Assembly (NCBI GenBank): GCA_023333565.1
Contig: JAJKFH010003988.1
Span: 186,001 to 250,000 of the forward strand
Length of the DNA stretch: 64,000 nt
From: Puffinus mauretanicus
Taxonomy: Eukaryota; Chordata; Aves; Procellariiformes; Procellariidae
Direction: 5' to 3'
The notes under the pieces were generated by a model that made no database searches, was not told the origin of the DNA, and was given only the letters and a program-made list of their open reading frames with translations. The stretch's first letter is position 1. Each line of letters starts with the position of its first letter. Positions 63,797 to 64,000 of this stretch are shown here, piece by piece. The position numbers and the translations under genes are program-made.

Positions 63797-64000
63797 GTAG
63801 GTTTTTTTTGGTTTATATAACTGTCGCCCAGCTCTTGCATTTCTTTTTCTGTGATACTGTTTTTGTTACAGCAGAGAGCGTTATATACTTCTGTGTCTGG
63901 TGTACTTGCTAACACTAAAGAGAATTTTTCACAGGTAGGTTTAAGGTAACCTGAAGTCAAACAGCCTCACAACTGGCTTTAAAACATGGCAAGAAAGGAC
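63797..64000 (+). other. ADGRV1: Start of intron 43 (partial)
   Basis: 204 bases of intron. No genuine next exon in view. The acceptor-like TTTTTGTTACAG at 63860-63871 leads into a frame unlike the expected Gly-Glu-Leu continuation. Confidence 0.75.

Noticed and set aside
63860..63900. Acceptor-like TTTTTGTTACAG as a 44th exon
   Set aside because: The following frame (SRERYILLC) does not match the expected return to Calx-beta (Gly-Glu-Leu, FEPGE), and no donor follows in a sensible place.
1..64000. CRISPR array, bacterial operon, tRNA or rRNA genes
   Set aside because: No regularly spaced repeats, no tRNA-like or rRNA sequence, and the gene structure is that of a spliced vertebrate gene.

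Overview
The window is vertebrate nuclear DNA, most likely from a bird. It lies entirely inside one large gene read on the + strand, and I recognise that gene as ADGRV1 (also called GPR98, VLGR1 or MASS1), the very large adhesion G-protein-coupled receptor. Three things support this: short exons bounded by GT-AG splice sites, AT-rich non-coding DNA with few mobile elements, and a CR1-type LINE 3' fragment near 61.26 kb, a family abundant in birds and other sauropsids. Species cannot be fixed from the sequence. A turtle or crocodilian is not excluded, although introns mostly of 0.1-4 kb fit a bird better.

I could place 43 consecutive internal exons (716-63796). Their phases join without a break into one open frame of 9,254 nt, about 3,084 codons, with no stop or frameshift. 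The gene's start (signal peptide, first Calx-beta repeats) lies upstream of the window. The remaining Calx-beta repeats, GAIN/GPS region, seven-transmembrane domain and PDZ-binding tail lie downstream. Compared with human ADGRV1 as I remember it, the window covers very roughly the span from residue 450 to 3,530. Exons are numbered here by window order, not by the full gene, and residue numbers refer to the window's own translation.

Layout: exons 1-11 (0.7-23.1 kb) encode Calx-beta repeats. Exons 12-13 (24.3-27.4 kb) carry a laminin-G/pentraxin-like domain. Exons 14-24 (29.2-41.4 kb) encode more Calx-beta repeats. Exon 25 (42.1-42.9 kb) carries a cysteine-rich PAN/Apple-like insert. Exons 26-36 (44.3-59.3 kb) are again Calx-beta. 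Exons 37-43 (60.0-63.8 kb) hold the first half of a Calx-beta repeat followed by the EAR/EPTP repeats. Together they form part of the long extracellular stalk. In known biology this stalk makes the ankle links of hair-cell stereocilia and fibrous links at the photoreceptor periciliary membrane, and loss of the gene causes Usher syndrome type 2C.

The most interesting structural point is that all three non-Calx modules (laminin-G, cysteine cluster, EAR) appear to be inserted at the same place inside a Calx-beta repeat, a loop that is also expanded in several ordinary repeats. Introns hold little I can name: a CR1 remnant, a few local duplications, simple repeats and two compositionally odd GC/CpG-rich patches. 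I found no second gene, RNA gene, CRISPR array or other undescribed system.
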